A stretch of 64,000 nucleotides of DNA, taken from contig DASVCL010000049.1 in the NCBI GenBank assembly GCA_036381615.1, positions 1-64,000 of the forward strand, read 5' to 3'. Every line of letters begins with the position of its first letter. Position 1 is the stretch's first letter. The position numbers and the translations under genes were made by a program. The notes under the pieces were generated by a model, which was given only the letters and a program-made list of their open reading frames with translations, was not told the DNA's origin and did no database searches. The DNA is from CALANV01 sp036381615. GTDB lineage: Bacteria > Pseudomonadota > Alphaproteobacteria > CACIAM-22H2. Shown here in pieces: positions 32,094-41,523 of the stretch.

Positions 32094-33578
32094 ATGGCCG
32101 CATCGCCGGGCACGATCGTGCGCCAGGAGATTTCGGGACTGCCCCCCTCGATGCTCCTCATCGGCGGCGACTGGCGCGCCGCGAGCGGCGGCGCGCAGAT
32201 CCCGGTGATCAATCCCAGCGACGGGGAACCCTTCACGGCGATCGCCCGCGGCACGGCCGCCGACATCGACGCGGCCGTCGCTTCGGCGCGTGCCGCGCTC
32301 GACGGCGCGTGGGGCCGGATGACGGCGACGGAGCGCGGCCGGCTGCTCATGCGCCTTGCGCTTGCCGTGCAGGACCACTACGACGAACTCGCGCGGCTCG
32401 AGGCGATGGACACGGGCAAGCCGCTCAAGCAGGCGAAGGCCGACATCGTCGCGCTGGCGCGGTATTTCGAATACTACGGCGGCGCCGCGGACAAGGTGCA
32501 TGGCGAAACGATCCCGTATCTCGACGGCTATGCGGTGATGACCTTCCGCGAGCCCTACGGCGTCACGGCCCATATCATCCCGTGGAACTATCCGGCCCAG
32601 ATCCTGGGGCGTTCGCTGGGGGCGGCGCTCGCCATGGGCAACGCCGCGGTCGTCAAGCCGGCCGAAGACGCGTGCCTGTCGGTCCTCAAGGTCGGCGAGC
32701 TTGCGCTCGCGGTCGGTTTCCCGCCGGGCGCGATCAACATCGTCACCGGCTATGGCGAGGAGGCGGGTGCCGCGCTCGCCGCGCATCCGGGCATCGACCA
32801 CATCTCGTTCACCGGCAGCCCCGAAACGGGCGCGCTGGTGCAGGCGGCGGCTGCGCGCAACAATCGCCCCGTGACCATGGAGCTCGGCGGCAAGTCGCCG
32901 CAGGTCGTGTTCGCCGACGCCGACATCGACGCGGCACTTCCCTTCCTGACGAACGCGATCGTCCAGAATGCCGGCCAGACCTGCTCGGCCGGCAGCCGCC
33001 TGCTCGTCGAGGCGAAGATCTACGACGACCTGCTTTCCCGCGTCGCGGCTCGCTTTGCGAGCTTGCGCGTCGGCTCGTTCGACATGGATCTCGACTGCGG
33101 GCCGCTGATCAACGCGGACCAGAAAAAGCGCGTCGACGGCTTTCTCGCGGCGGCGCGCGAGGACGGCCTGCCGGTGCGCGTCGAAGGCAGGATCGCCCCC
33201 AACACGCCGCCGGGCGGCTATTACGTCGCGCCGACCTTGATCGCCGATGTACCGGCGACGCACCGCCTCGCGCAGGACGAGGTGTTCGGGCCGGTGCTGG
33301 CCGCGACACCCTTCCGCGACGAGGAGGAGGCCGTCCGGCTCGCGAACGGCACGGCGTACGGCCTCGTCGCCGGCGTGTGGACGCGCGACGGCGGTCGCCA
33401 GCTCCGCCTCGCCAGGGCGATCAAGGCGGGACAGGTCTTCGTCAACAATTACGGCGCGGGCGGCGGCGTCGAGCTGCCGTTCGGCGGCGTGAAGCGCTCG
33501 GGCTTCGGCCGCGAGAAGGGCTTCGAGGCGCTTTATTCGTTCAGCGTCGTCAAGACCGTCGCGGTGAAACACGGCTGA
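32094..33578 (+). CDS. Aldehyde dehydrogenase family protein
   Basis: The 494-residue NAD(P)-dependent enzyme oxidises an aldehyde to an acid. The NAD site IIPWNYPAQILG, FTGSPETG, the catalytic glutamate in TMELGGKSPQVV and the catalytic cysteine in NAGQTCSAGSR are present, with EVFGPVL and the C-terminal PFGGVKRSGFGREKG. It resembles the betaine/aminobutyraldehyde dehydrogenase group. The ATG at 32094 follows CGGGAGGACGCC. It is 15 nt before an SDR gene, and a TRAP system and alcohol dehydrogenase follow, suggesting an alcohol/aldehyde catabolic set. Confidence 0.92.
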   Translation: MAASPGTIVRQEISGLPPSMLLIGGDWRAASGGAQIPVINPSDGEPFTAIARGTAADIDAAVASARAALDGAWGRMTATERGRLLMRLALAVQDHYDELARLEAMDTGKPLKQAKADIVALARYFEYYGGAADKVHGETIPYLDGYAVMTFREPYGVTAHIIPWNYPAQILGRSLGAALAMGNAAVVKPAEDACLSVLKVGELALAVGFPPGAINIVTGYGEEAGAALAAHPGIDHISFTGSPETGALVQAAAARNNRPVTMELGGKSPQVVFADADIDAALPFLTNAIVQNAGQTCSAGSRLLVEAKIYDDLLSRVAARFASLRVGSFDMDLDCGPLINADQKKRVDGFLAAAREDGLPVRVEGRIAPNTPPGGYYVAPTLIADVPATHRLAQDEVFGPVLAATPFRDEEEAVRLANGTAYGLVAGVWTRDGGRQLRLARAIKAGQVFVNNYGAGGGVELPFGGVKRSGFGREKGFEALYSFSVVKTVAVKHG

Positions 33579-33593
33579 AGGGGGAAACGTGAG

Positions 33594-34349
33594 ATGCGGC
33601 TGCAGAACAAGGTTGCGATCGTCACCGGCGGCGGCTCCGGCTTCGGCGAAGGCATCGCCCGGCGCTTCGCGGAAGAAGGCGCCAGGGTCGTCGTCAACGA
33701 CATCGACGAGGCGAATGCCAAGCGCGTCGCCGACACGATCGTGCAGCACGGCGGCCAGGCAATATACGTCCAGGGCGACGTCGCGAAGCGCGCGGACGTG
33801 AAGAAGACGGTCGACCGCACGCTGCAGGCCTATGGCCGCGTCGACGTCATGGTCAACAACGCCGGCATCACCCACCGCAACCAGCCGATGCTCGACGTGC
33901 CGGAAGACATGTTCGATCGCATCTTCGCGGTGAACGTGAAGGCCATCTATCTCGCCGCGCTCGAGGTGGTGCCGGTGTTCCGTCGCCAGGGCGGCGGCGT
34001 CATCATCAACACGGCCTCGACGGCCGGCCTGCGGCCGCGGCCGGGCCTGACGTGGTACAACGCGAGCAAGGGCGCGGTCATCACGATGACCAAGTCGATG
34101 GCGGTGGAACTGGCGCCCGACCGGATCCGCGTCAACGCGCTGTGTCCGGTCGCCGGCGAAACGCCGTTGCTGGACGCCTTCATGGGCGGCGACACCCCGG
34201 AGAACCGCGCGAAGTTCAGGGCGTCGGTTCCGCTCGGGCGGCTGTCGACGCCCCGGGACATCGCCAACGCCGCGCTCTACCTCGCCTCCGATGAGGCCGA
34301 GTTCATCACCGGCGTCGCATTCGAAATCGACGGGGGCCGTTGCATCTAA
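33594..34349 (+). CDS. SDR family oxidoreductase, FabG-like
   Basis: The 251-residue classical SDR has TGGGSGFG at 11-18, the NAG motif near 88-90, STAGLRPRPG and the catalytic YNASKG (Tyr-x3-Lys). An aspartate in VVNDIDEAN after strand 2 suggests NAD preference. It would oxidise a secondary alcohol. It is closely linked to the upstream aldehyde dehydrogenase, and 193 nt without a gene separate it from the TRAP binding protein. Confidence 0.92.
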   Translation: MRLQNKVAIVTGGGSGFGEGIARRFAEEGARVVVNDIDEANAKRVADTIVQHGGQAIYVQGDVAKRADVKKTVDRTLQAYGRVDVMVNNAGITHRNQPMLDVPEDMFDRIFAVNVKAIYLAALEVVPVFRRQGGGVIINTASTAGLRPRPGLTWYNASKGAVITMTKSMAVELAPDRIRVNALCPVAGETPLLDAFMGGDTPENRAKFRASVPLGRLSTPRDIANAALYLASDEAEFITGVAFEIDGGRCI

Positions 34350-34542
34350 CCCTTTCGCTTAGGTCGCGCGGCTTTGCCTTGACTCGCGGCAGGGCGCCCA
34401 TTTTGCTGTCATGTAACCAGTGATTTTTGTGCCGCGCCGGGCGCATGGCCGCGCCGGCGCTGGCATGGGACTTGCGTTCGTCTGAGCCCTGACGTTTCGA
34501 CCCGGGCCGGGGGTTCCGGCCGCGCGGATTGTGGAGGGTGCG

Positions 34543-35631
34543 ATGAAGCGGCGTAAGTTCATCAAGGCTGCGCTCGGCAGCGCGGCCGGCGCGATTGCGG
34601 CGCCGGCGATCGTCGCGGCGCAGACCACGTTCAACTGGAAGATGACCAGCGCGTATCCGCCGAACTCGCCGTTCTACATGGCGGGGCCCGGCAGCGCGAC
34701 CGATCTCGCCAAACGCATCGAGGCGATGTCGAACGGACGCCTCAGGATCCAGGTCTTCGGCGCGGGCGAGCTGATTCCGGCGCTCGAGGGGTTCGACGCG
34801 GTGTCGGCCGGCGTGGTCGAAATGAACCACGCCAACGCCTATTTCTGGACCGGCAAGAGCTTCGCCGCGCAGTACTTCACGGCCGTGCCCTTCGGCCTGA
34901 ACTTCCAGGGCATGAACGGCTGGCTGTACGAGGGCGGCGGCATGGACCTCTATCGCGAGGTCTATGACCAGTTCAATCTCGTGCCGTTTCCGTGCGGCAA
35001 TACCGGCGTGCAGATGACCGGCTGGTTCAAGCGGCCGGTCGAGACGGTCGAGGACTTCAACGGCCTGAAGATGCGTATTCCGGGCCTCGCGGGACGCGTC
35101 TATCAGGCGCTCGGCGTCGACGTGCGGCTGCTGCCGGGCGGTGAGATCTTTCCGGCGCTCGAGCGCGGCGTGATCGACGCGGCCGAATTCGTCGGCCCGT
35201 ATCAGGACCGCCGTCTCGGCCTGCATCGCGCGGCGAAGTACTACTACACGACCGGCTGGCACGAATGCGCCACCGTGAGCGAGCTCGTCGTCAACAAGGC
35301 GGCGTGGAACAAGCTGCCCAAGGATCTGCAGGCGATCGTCGAGAACGCGTGCGCGGCATGCAACGTGATCAGCGAGGCGTGGTGCCAGGCGACCAACGCC
35401 GAAGCGATGGAAGACCTCATCAAGAACCATGGCGTGATCGCGCAGCCGTTGCCGGACGCGGTCGTGAAGCGCCTGCGCGAGGCAACCAACGATATTCTCG
35501 CCGAGGCGGCCGCGAAGGATCCGGTGGTCAAAAAGGTCCACGAGTCCTACATGGCCTACAAGGCGAAATACGACTCCTGGGCCGGCTACAGCGAGGCCGT
35601 CTACCACGGCCGGATCCGCACCGGCACCTGA
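34543..35631 (+). CDS. dctP: TRAP transporter substrate-binding protein, TakP-like, with Tat signal
   Basis: The 362-residue protein starts MKRRKFIKAALGSAAGA. This is a twin-arginine signal ending near AIVAAQ, so it is exported folded. The mature part (FNWKMTSAYPPNSPFYMAGP; RIPGLAGRVYQALG; FPALERGVIDAAEFVGPYQD; YYYTTGWHE) resembles the 2-keto-acid-binding TakP/DctP subgroup, in which arginine and tryptophan residues hold the ligand. GGAGGG precedes the ATG at 34543; a GTG at 34531 is a less likely start. It forms the third TRAP system with the two following genes. Confidence 0.92.
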   Translation: MKRRKFIKAALGSAAGAIAAPAIVAAQTTFNWKMTSAYPPNSPFYMAGPGSATDLAKRIEAMSNGRLRIQVFGAGELIPALEGFDAVSAGVVEMNHANAYFWTGKSFAAQYFTAVPFGLNFQGMNGWLYEGGGMDLYREVYDQFNLVPFPCGNTGVQMTGWFKRPVETVEDFNGLKMRIPGLAGRVYQALGVDVRLLPGGEIFPALERGVIDAAEFVGPYQDRRLGLHRAAKYYYTTGWHECATVSELVVNKAAWNKLPKDLQAIVENACAACNVISEAWCQATNAEAMEDLIKNHGVIAQPLPDAVVKRLREATNDILAEAAAKDPVVKKVHESYMAYKAKYDSWAGYSEAVYHGRIRTGT

Positions 35632-35683
35632 GAGGCATGGGTATGGCGGAAGATCGTGCCGCCGGGAGACGAGGGCGCCCCGC

Positions 35684-36190
35684 GTGACCGCGCTTGAATC
35701 GCTCGCCGGGCGAATCGAGACCCTGATCGACGTCATCGGTCGCCTCGCGGCGTGGACGACATTTGTGCTCGTCGCCGTGATGGCCTCGAACGTCCTGCTT
35801 CGCTACCTGTTCGCGACCGGAACGGTGTGGGCGCAGGAGCTCGAATGGCACCTGATGGCGCCCATCGTCCTGTTCGGCATGTCCTATGCCTTACGCCACG
35901 GCGATCACGTCCGGGTCGACGTGCTCTATGCCGGGTTCAGTCCGCGCGTGAAGCGTGGCGTCGACCTCGTCGCCGCACTGCTCTCGGCGGCGGTCGCGCT
36001 GGCCGTCGTCGAGCTTTCCTGGCGCTACGTCCTGCAGTCCTGGTCGATCGGCGAGGGTTCCGCCAATCCGGGCGGCATCCCGTACCGCTATGTCCTCAAA
36101 TCTCTCATCCCGATCGGGTTCGCGCTTCTCTTCCTGCAGTCGCTCGCCGAGGCGGCGCGCAGCCTCATCGCACTGCGCAGGGCGGATTGA
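35684..36190 (+). CDS. dctQ: TRAP transporter small permease, third system
   Basis: The 168-residue DctQ protein has four predicted helices and TGTVWAQELEWHLMAPIVLF as the signature. The GTG start follows the binding-protein gene by 52 nt. The stop overlaps the dctM ATG by one base. Confidence 0.9.
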   Translation: MTALESLAGRIETLIDVIGRLAAWTTFVLVAVMASNVLLRYLFATGTVWAQELEWHLMAPIVLFGMSYALRHGDHVRVDVLYAGFSPRVKRGVDLVAALLSAAVALAVVELSWRYVLQSWSIGEGSANPGGIPYRYVLKSLIPIGFALLFLQSLAEAARSLIALRRAD

Positions 36191-37515
36191 TGCCGTACAA
36201 CGAAATCCTGGCCGTGCTGATGCTGGCGTCGTTCTTCGTCCTGCTGATAGCGGGCATTCCGGTCGCGATGACGCTGGCGGTGTCGGGCTTCGTCTTCGGG
36301 TGGCTCGGTTTCGGGCCGCTGCTCTTCAATCTGCTGCCGAACCGCATCTTCGGCGTCGTCACGAACTATACGCTCCTGGCGATTCCGCTGTTCGTCTTCA
36401 TGGGCGTGATGCTGGAGAAATCCCGCCTCGCCGAGGACCTGATGGAGGTCGTGGGACTCCTCGCCGGAAGGCTGCGCGGCGGACTCGGGCTCGGGATCAT
36501 CCTCGTCGGCGTGCTGATGGGCGCCACCACCGGAATCGTCGGCGCCACGGTCGTGACGCTCGGCCTGCTCACGTTGCCCGGCATGCTCCGCCGCGGCTAC
36601 GACAAGGGGCTTGCATGCGGGACGATCTGCGCCTCGGGCACGCTCGGCCAGATCATTCCCCCGAGCCTCATCCTCATCCTGCTCGCCGACATCATGGGCG
36701 AGTCCGTCGGCACGCTGTTCGCCGCGGCCGTTGTCCCCGGCCTGCTGCTGGCGGCGTTGTACTGCGTCTACACGATCGGCCTGGGCGTCGTCGCGCCGCA
36801 CATGGTTCCGGTCGTGCCGCCCGAGGAGCGGGAGGCCGTCGCGCGGTCGGCGCTGTGGGCCAAGGCCGCGCGCGTCGTGGCCCCGCCGCTCGGGCTCGTG
36901 CTCGCCGTGCTCGGCTCGATCATCGGGGGCGTCGCCGCCCCGACCGAGGCCGCGTCCATGGGCGCGCTCGGCGCCATCGCCGTCACCGCGCTGGGCCGCC
37001 GCTTCTCCTGGCAGGTGCTGAAGGAGACGGTTCAGACCACGACGCGGATCACCGCGATGGTGATGTTCATCCTGATCTGCGCGCAGGTCTTCGCGCTTGC
37101 CTTCCGCGGCCTGCAGGGCGAGCGGCTCGTCCACGATCTCTTCGGCCTCCTGCCGGGCGGCATCAACGCCGACATCTGGTTCCTGATGGCGCTGATCTTC
37201 GTGCTCGGCTTCTTCATCGAATGGATCGAGATCTCCTACATCGCCGTGCCGCTTTTCCTGCCGGTATTCCAGCAGGCCGGAACCGATCTCGTCTGGCTCG
37301 CCACGCTCATCTGCGTGAACCTGCAGACGTCGTTCCTGACGCCGCCTTTCGGCTGGTCGCTGTTCTTCCTGCGCGGCGTGGCACCCCCTGAGATCGCGAC
37401 CCGCGACATCTATATGGGCGTGATCCCCTTCATCGGGATGCAGCTCATGGCGCTGGTGCTCGTCTTCTTCGTCCCGGACCTCGCCACCTGGCTGCCCAAG
37501 GCAATCGGCTGGTAG
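36190..37515 (+). CDS. dctM: TRAP transporter large permease, third system
   Basis: The 441-residue polytopic membrane protein has LLAIPLFVFMGVMLEKS, GATTGIVGATVVTLGLLTLP and IIPPSLILILLADIMGES, and a C-terminal NLQTSFLTPPFGWSLFF block. The FIEWIEISYI segment is typical of the mannitol/chloroaromatic (FcbT3-like) and keto-acid DctM subgroup. The start is the ATG overlapping the dctQ stop. It is the transport channel of the third TRAP system. Confidence 0.93.
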   Translation: MPYNEILAVLMLASFFVLLIAGIPVAMTLAVSGFVFGWLGFGPLLFNLLPNRIFGVVTNYTLLAIPLFVFMGVMLEKSRLAEDLMEVVGLLAGRLRGGLGLGIILVGVLMGATTGIVGATVVTLGLLTLPGMLRRGYDKGLACGTICASGTLGQIIPPSLILILLADIMGESVGTLFAAAVVPGLLLAALYCVYTIGLGVVAPHMVPVVPPEEREAVARSALWAKAARVVAPPLGLVLAVLGSIIGGVAAPTEAASMGALGAIAVTALGRRFSWQVLKETVQTTTRITAMVMFILICAQVFALAFRGLQGERLVHDLFGLLPGGINADIWFLMALIFVLGFFIEWIEISYIAVPLFLPVFQQAGTDLVWLATLICVNLQTSFLTPPFGWSLFFLRGVAPPEIATRDIYMGVIPFIGMQLMALVLVFFVPDLATWLPKAIGW

Positions 37516-37563
37516 ACCCCGCACCGGACCGGGTAAGCTTCCGTCAGAAGGAGGGGCTGACGG

Positions 37564-38688
37564 ATGAAGATGAAGGCTGCCGTGCTGGAAGCGATGGGGG
37601 CGCCCGCGCCCTACGCGAACTCGAAACCGCTCAGGATCGCCGAGGTCGAACTCGACCCGCCCGGCCCCGGCGAGGTGCTGGTGAAGATCGCCGCGGCGGG
37701 CCTGTGCCATTCCGACCTTTCCGTCATCAACGGCGACCGTCCGCGCCCGACCCCGATGGTCCTGGGCCACGAGGCGGCCGGCATCGTCGAGGAGGTCGGG
37801 CCGGGCGTCGACGACCTGAAGAAGGGCGATCACGTCGTCATGGTGTTCGTGCCGAGCTGCGGTCACTGCGCCCCGTGCGCGGAGGGCCGGCCGGCGCTGT
37901 GCGAGCCGGGCGCCGCCGCGAACACCAAGGGCGAGCTTCTCTCCGGCGCGCGGCGGCTGCATCGCAACGGACAGCCGCTCCATCACCACCTGGGCGTGTC
38001 GGCCTTCGCCGAGTACGCGACCGTGTCGCGCCGCTCCCTGATCAAGATCGATCCGGAGCTTCCGCTCGAGGAGGCCGCGCTGTTCGGCTGCGCGGTCCTG
38101 ACCGGCGTCGGCGCCGTGACCAACACGGCCGGCGTGCGTTCGGGGCAGAGCGTCGCCGTCGTCGGTCTCGGCGGCGTCGGCCTGAGTTCGCTCCTGGGCG
38201 CGGTCGTCGCCGGCGCCGGCGCCGTCATCGCCGTCGACATGAACGAGCAGAAGCTCGCCTTCGCGCGTCAGCTCGGCGCCACGCATGCGTTCAACGCCGC
38301 CGATCCCGATTGCGTCGAGAAGGTGCGCGCCGCCACACACGGCGGCGTCGACGTCGCGATCGAGATGGCCGGCTCGATCAAGGCGTTCGAGACGGCCTAC
38401 AGGATCACCCGTCGCGGCGGCCAGACGGTCACCGCCGGCCTGCCGAACCCGGGGCATACCTTCCCGCTCTCGATCGTCAATCTCGTCGGGGAGGAGCGCA
38501 CCGTGAAGGGCAGCTATATCGGCGGATGCGTGCCCACGCGCGACCTGCCGCGTTACATCGGCCTCTATCGGCAAGGGCGCCTGCCGGTCGACCGGCTGAT
38601 GACCGATCGCCTGAGCCTGGACCGGATCAACGAAGGCTTCGACCGCCTCGCCGAGGGCAAGGCGGTACGCCAGGTCGTCGTCTTCTGA
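37564..38688 (+). CDS. Zinc-dependent alcohol dehydrogenase (MDR superfamily)
   Basis: The 374-residue enzyme has a catalytic-zinc region with GLCHSDLSVING and GHEAAGIVEEVGPGV. The structural-zinc loop CGHCAPCAEGRPALC has all four cysteines. The Rossmann motif is VAVVGLGGVGLSSLLGAV, followed by AVDMNEQK, whose aspartate suggests NAD. It resembles class III-type alcohol dehydrogenases. It follows the TRAP genes by 48 nt and may oxidise the imported compound before the aldehyde dehydrogenase. AAGGAGGGGCTGACGG is the ribosome site. Confidence 0.9.
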   Translation: MKMKAAVLEAMGAPAPYANSKPLRIAEVELDPPGPGEVLVKIAAAGLCHSDLSVINGDRPRPTPMVLGHEAAGIVEEVGPGVDDLKKGDHVVMVFVPSCGHCAPCAEGRPALCEPGAAANTKGELLSGARRLHRNGQPLHHHLGVSAFAEYATVSRRSLIKIDPELPLEEAALFGCAVLTGVGAVTNTAGVRSGQSVAVVGLGGVGLSSLLGAVVAGAGAVIAVDMNEQKLAFARQLGATHAFNAADPDCVEKVRAATHGGVDVAIEMAGSIKAFETAYRITRRGGQTVTAGLPNPGHTFPLSIVNLVGEERTVKGSYIGGCVPTRDLPRYIGLYRQGRLPVDRLMTDRLSLDRINEGFDRLAEGKAVRQVVVF

Positions 38689-38694
38689 CCCCCC

Positions 38695-38722
38695 GGCGCG
38701 ATGCCCGCACCGGCATCGCGCC
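38695..38722. terminator. Strong stem-loop after the alcohol dehydrogenase
   Basis: An 11-bp perfect stem (GGCGCGATGCC / GGCATCGCGCC) encloses a 6-nt loop, 6 nt after the stop codon. No T-run follows closely. It probably ends the region 4 transcript. Confidence 0.6.
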
Positions 38723-38791
38723 GCGCCTGAACGGCCAAGCTTTTGATCTAGCTTGCCGAATCGGCATCGTTCCCGATACGTTCCGGAATCG

Positions 38792-40543
38792 ATGTCGTTA
38801 CGCAGCCATCAGCAGGAGATGCTCGCCCTCGCGGAACGGATCGCCGCGGGGGTCGATGTGCGCGACATCCTGGCCGATGTCACGCCGGGCGGCGGCAAGA
38901 GCGTGCTGCCGGTGATCTGCGCGGCCCGGCTGCTTGGTCCCGGCCGGCCGATCCGGCAGATCCTCTGGATCGTGCCGCGCGACAATCTGCGGGCCCAGGC
39001 CGAGGAGGCGTTCCTCGATCCGCGCTGGCGCAGGTACCTCGGCCATCGCCTGACGATCCGCGCCGCCGGCAACGAGGCCGACCCGGCGCGCGGGCTTGCC
39101 GGCTGGTGCACGACCTACCAGGCGATCGCGGCCAATCCCGCCCCCCATCTCGCCGCCGTCAGGGCGAAGCCGACGCTGGTCGTTCTCGACGAGGCGCATC
39201 ACCTTCCCGAGGATCCGTGGAACGAACACGGCGCCTGGACGAAGGCCGTCGCGCCGATTCTCGCGGCCGCGCGTCTCCGGCTGTTCATGACCGGCACGCT
39301 GCTGCGCGACGACCGCCGGCGCATCCTGGGGCTGCCCGTCGATCTCTTCGGGCGGATCGATCATCGCCGCCCCGGCTTCGCCGCCGTCAGCTATGGCCGC
39401 CGCAAGGCGCTGGAGGAGCGCGCCGTCCTGCCCGTCTGTTTCACCCGCGCCGACGCCGCCGCGCAGTGGATTGCGCTCGACGGCAATGCCCGCGAGGTGG
39501 AAACGCTCGTCGGCGCCGGTGACGACACGCGGCCGGCCCTGTTCTCCGCGCTCAGGACGCAGTACGCCGCGGCGCTGCTCGAATCGGCGGTGCGGCTGTG
39601 CGGCCGAATCCGCATGGAGCGCCGCCGCGACCGCGGCCTCGATCCGCAGGCGATCGCGCCGGGTCTGGGCAAGCTGCTCGTCGCGGCACCGGACCAGCGG
39701 ACGGCGCGGCGCTATGCGGCACTGCTCGAGCGCTGGCTGCCGCCGCATGCGGCGACCGGCTCGCGCGTCGCGCTGGCGATTTCGAACGAGCCCAGCAGCC
39801 TCGACGCGCTGCAGCGTTTCCGCAGCGCCGATCCGGCGAGCCCGCCGGTGCTCATCACCGTCGCGATGGCGAGCGAAGGGCTCGACGCGCCGGAGATCGC
39901 CGTGCTCGCGGCGCTGACGCATGTCCGCTCGGCGCCGTGGCTGACGCAGCTCGTCGCCCGCGCCACCCGGATCGATCCGCATGCCGGCCCCTACGAGGCG
40001 CAGGTCGCGCACGTCCTTCACCCGGACGACGACCTGTTCCGGAAGTTCCGCGGCCTGGCCGAGGCCGAGCAGCTTGCCGTCTTCGGCGTGCCGCAGCCGC
40101 CGCGCCCGGACGACGAACGGCGCGAGGGCATGGCCGCCGCGCGCGCCGCCGCCGTCATTCCGCTCGCCTCGCGGGTTACTGCGCTCAAGGGCGAAAACGG
40201 CCCGCCGCCGATCGATCCGCCGCGGGACGACGCGCTCGTCGCGATGCCGCCGCCGCGCGCGCTGCCGCCCAGCGTGCGCGAAAAGCAGCTACGCCGCGCC
40301 ATTGCGGCGGCGGTCCGGCGTCAGGCGGCGGCGCATGCCCGCCTGACGGGAGCCGCCGCGCCCGATTTTCACGCCTTCAATGCGGCCCTCGCCAAGGTGC
40401 AGGGAAAGGAGCGCGACCGCATGACGCTGCCGGAGCTCGAGGAGACGCTGATCTGGCTCGCCGAGCACCGCATTGCCGACTTCCTGCCGCTGCTCGCGGA
40501 CGACCATCGCTTCCGCTGGTCGCGCCGCGCGCGGAACGGCTGA
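38792..40543 (+). CDS. DEAD/DEAH-box superfamily 2 helicase
   Basis: The 583-residue protein has Walker A TPGGGKS (31-37), the Walker B DEAH box (133-136), motif III-like MTGTLL, and a C-terminal RecA-like domain ending in ITVAMASEGLDAPEI and LTQLVARATRID (motif VI). Homology to type I/III restriction-helicase-like proteins is suggested by the N-terminal layout, but no methylase, nuclease or specificity gene is adjacent. The last about 130 residues are alanine-rich and not recognisable. The ATG at 38792 was preferred; a TTG at 38753 is the only longer start. The biological role is unknown. Confidence 0.82.
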   Translation: MSLRSHQQEMLALAERIAAGVDVRDILADVTPGGGKSVLPVICAARLLGPGRPIRQILWIVPRDNLRAQAEEAFLDPRWRRYLGHRLTIRAAGNEADPARGLAGWCTTYQAIAANPAPHLAAVRAKPTLVVLDEAHHLPEDPWNEHGAWTKAVAPILAAARLRLFMTGTLLRDDRRRILGLPVDLFGRIDHRRPGFAAVSYGRRKALEERAVLPVCFTRADAAAQWIALDGNAREVETLVGAGDDTRPALFSALRTQYAAALLESAVRLCGRIRMERRRDRGLDPQAIAPGLGKLLVAAPDQRTARRYAALLERWLPPHAATGSRVALAISNEPSSLDALQRFRSADPASPPVLITVAMASEGLDAPEIAVLAALTHVRSAPWLTQLVARATRIDPHAGPYEAQVAHVLHPDDDLFRKFRGLAEAEQLAVFGVPQPPRPDDERREGMAAARAAAVIPLASRVTALKGENGPPPIDPPRDDALVAMPPPRALPPSVREKQLRRAIAAAVRRQAAAHARLTGAAAPDFHAFNAALAKVQGKERDRMTLPELEETLIWLAEHRIADFLPLLADDHRFRWSRRARNG

Positions 40544-40580
40544 GCGACCGCATCCGGGTCGCAACGGCCGGGCAAAGAAA

Positions 40581-40608
40581 AGCCCCGGAGACCTGCGTCT
40601 CCGGGGCT
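40581..40608 (-). terminator. Intrinsic terminator between helicase and Bax-inhibitor genes
   Basis: An 11-bp perfect stem (AGCCCCGGAGA / TCTCCGGGGCT) with a 6-nt loop lies between convergent genes. On the minus strand it is followed by TTTTCTTTG, so it best serves the Bax-inhibitor gene, but it could work both ways. Confidence 0.85.
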
Positions 40609-40635
40609 GGAAAGGTTCGGTGCGTTGTCGATCAA

Positions 40636-41352
40636 CTAGTCCCGACGCTGACCCAGAAGCTGCATCAGCATGATGAACAGGTTGATGAAGTCGAGATAGA
40701 GGGCCAGCGCACCCATCAGCGCCTTCTTGCCGGCCACCTCGCCGTCCTCGCCCTCGATGTAGATCTCCTTGATCCGCTGCGTGTCGTAGGCGGTGAGGCC
40801 GACGAACACGATCACGCCGATCACCGAGATCGCGAACTGCAGGGCAGAGCTCTGCACGAAGATGTTGACGAGGCCCGCGATGACGATGCCGATCAGGCCC
40901 ATGAACAGGAACGACCCGAACTGCGACAGGTCGCGCTTGGTCGTATAGCCGTACAGGCTCATCGCGGCGAACGTGCCGGCGGTGATGAAGAACACCCGCG
41001 CGATGCTGGCCCCCGTGAACACGAGGAAGATCGACGCGAGCGAGGCGCCCATCGCCACGGAGAAGGCCCAGAAGATGGCCTGCGCCGAGAAGAACGACAG
41101 ACGGTTCAGTCCGAAGCTCAACACCATGACGAACGCCAGCGGCGCCAGCATCACCACCCACTGTAGCGGCGTGCCGAAGATCGCCTGAACCAGCGCCGGC
41201 GTGTTGGCGACGACATAGGCGACGATGCCCGTCAGCGCCAGGCCGGAGGCCATGTAGTTGTACACGCGCAGCATGTACTGCCGCAGGCCGAGGTCCAGTT
41301 CGGCTTGGGCTGCCGCGGTACGTGTCCAGTAATTCCGTTGAATCTCCGCCAT
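40636..41352 (-). CDS. Bax inhibitor-1/YccA family membrane protein
   Basis: The 238-residue protein has seven predicted membrane helices. It has the BI-1 hallmarks QYMLRVYNYMASGLALTG near residues 25-42 and FVGLTAYDTQRIKEIY near 186-201, where the aspartates form the pH-sensing pair in bacterial homologues. Members are calcium-leak or protease-associated membrane proteins. It stands alone. A terminator lies beyond its stop. Confidence 0.93.
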   Translation of the reverse strand: MAEIQRNYWTRTAAAQAELDLGLRQYMLRVYNYMASGLALTGIVAYVVANTPALVQAIFGTPLQWVVMLAPLAFVMVLSFGLNRLSFFSAQAIFWAFSVAMGASLASIFLVFTGASIARVFFITAGTFAAMSLYGYTTKRDLSQFGSFLFMGLIGIVIAGLVNIFVQSSALQFAISVIGVIVFVGLTAYDTQRIKEIYIEGEDGEVAGKKALMGALALYLDFINLFIMLMQLLGQRRD

Positions 41353-41523
41353 TTTGGGTTCCGCTCCCCCTGTTGCTCTTGGCAGGAATGATATGGGAAC
41401 TGGGCTGCTCGATTCAATAGCCCGTACCGCCGGGCGGCCGGCTAAGCTGTTGAATTGTTGCCAATTTATAAAGGCTAGCCGTTTGCTGCCCTCGGCCGGC
41501 GCTCCCTCGGGCGCCCGCCCGGA

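Noticed and set aside
34430..34520. GC-rich inverted repeats before the TakP-like gene as a terminator
   Set aside because: Stems are short and of the kind expected by chance at this GC content; no T-run.
36088..38574. Very long open frame on the minus strand (over 800 codons)
   Set aside because: It is antisense to the TRAP permease and alcohol dehydrogenase genes, is rich in Arg/Asp/His repeats typical of a GC-rich shadow frame, and has no domain.
38753..38791. TTG start for the helicase
   Set aside because: Rare codon, no ribosome site, and the 13 extra residues are not conserved-looking; ATG at 38792 is better.
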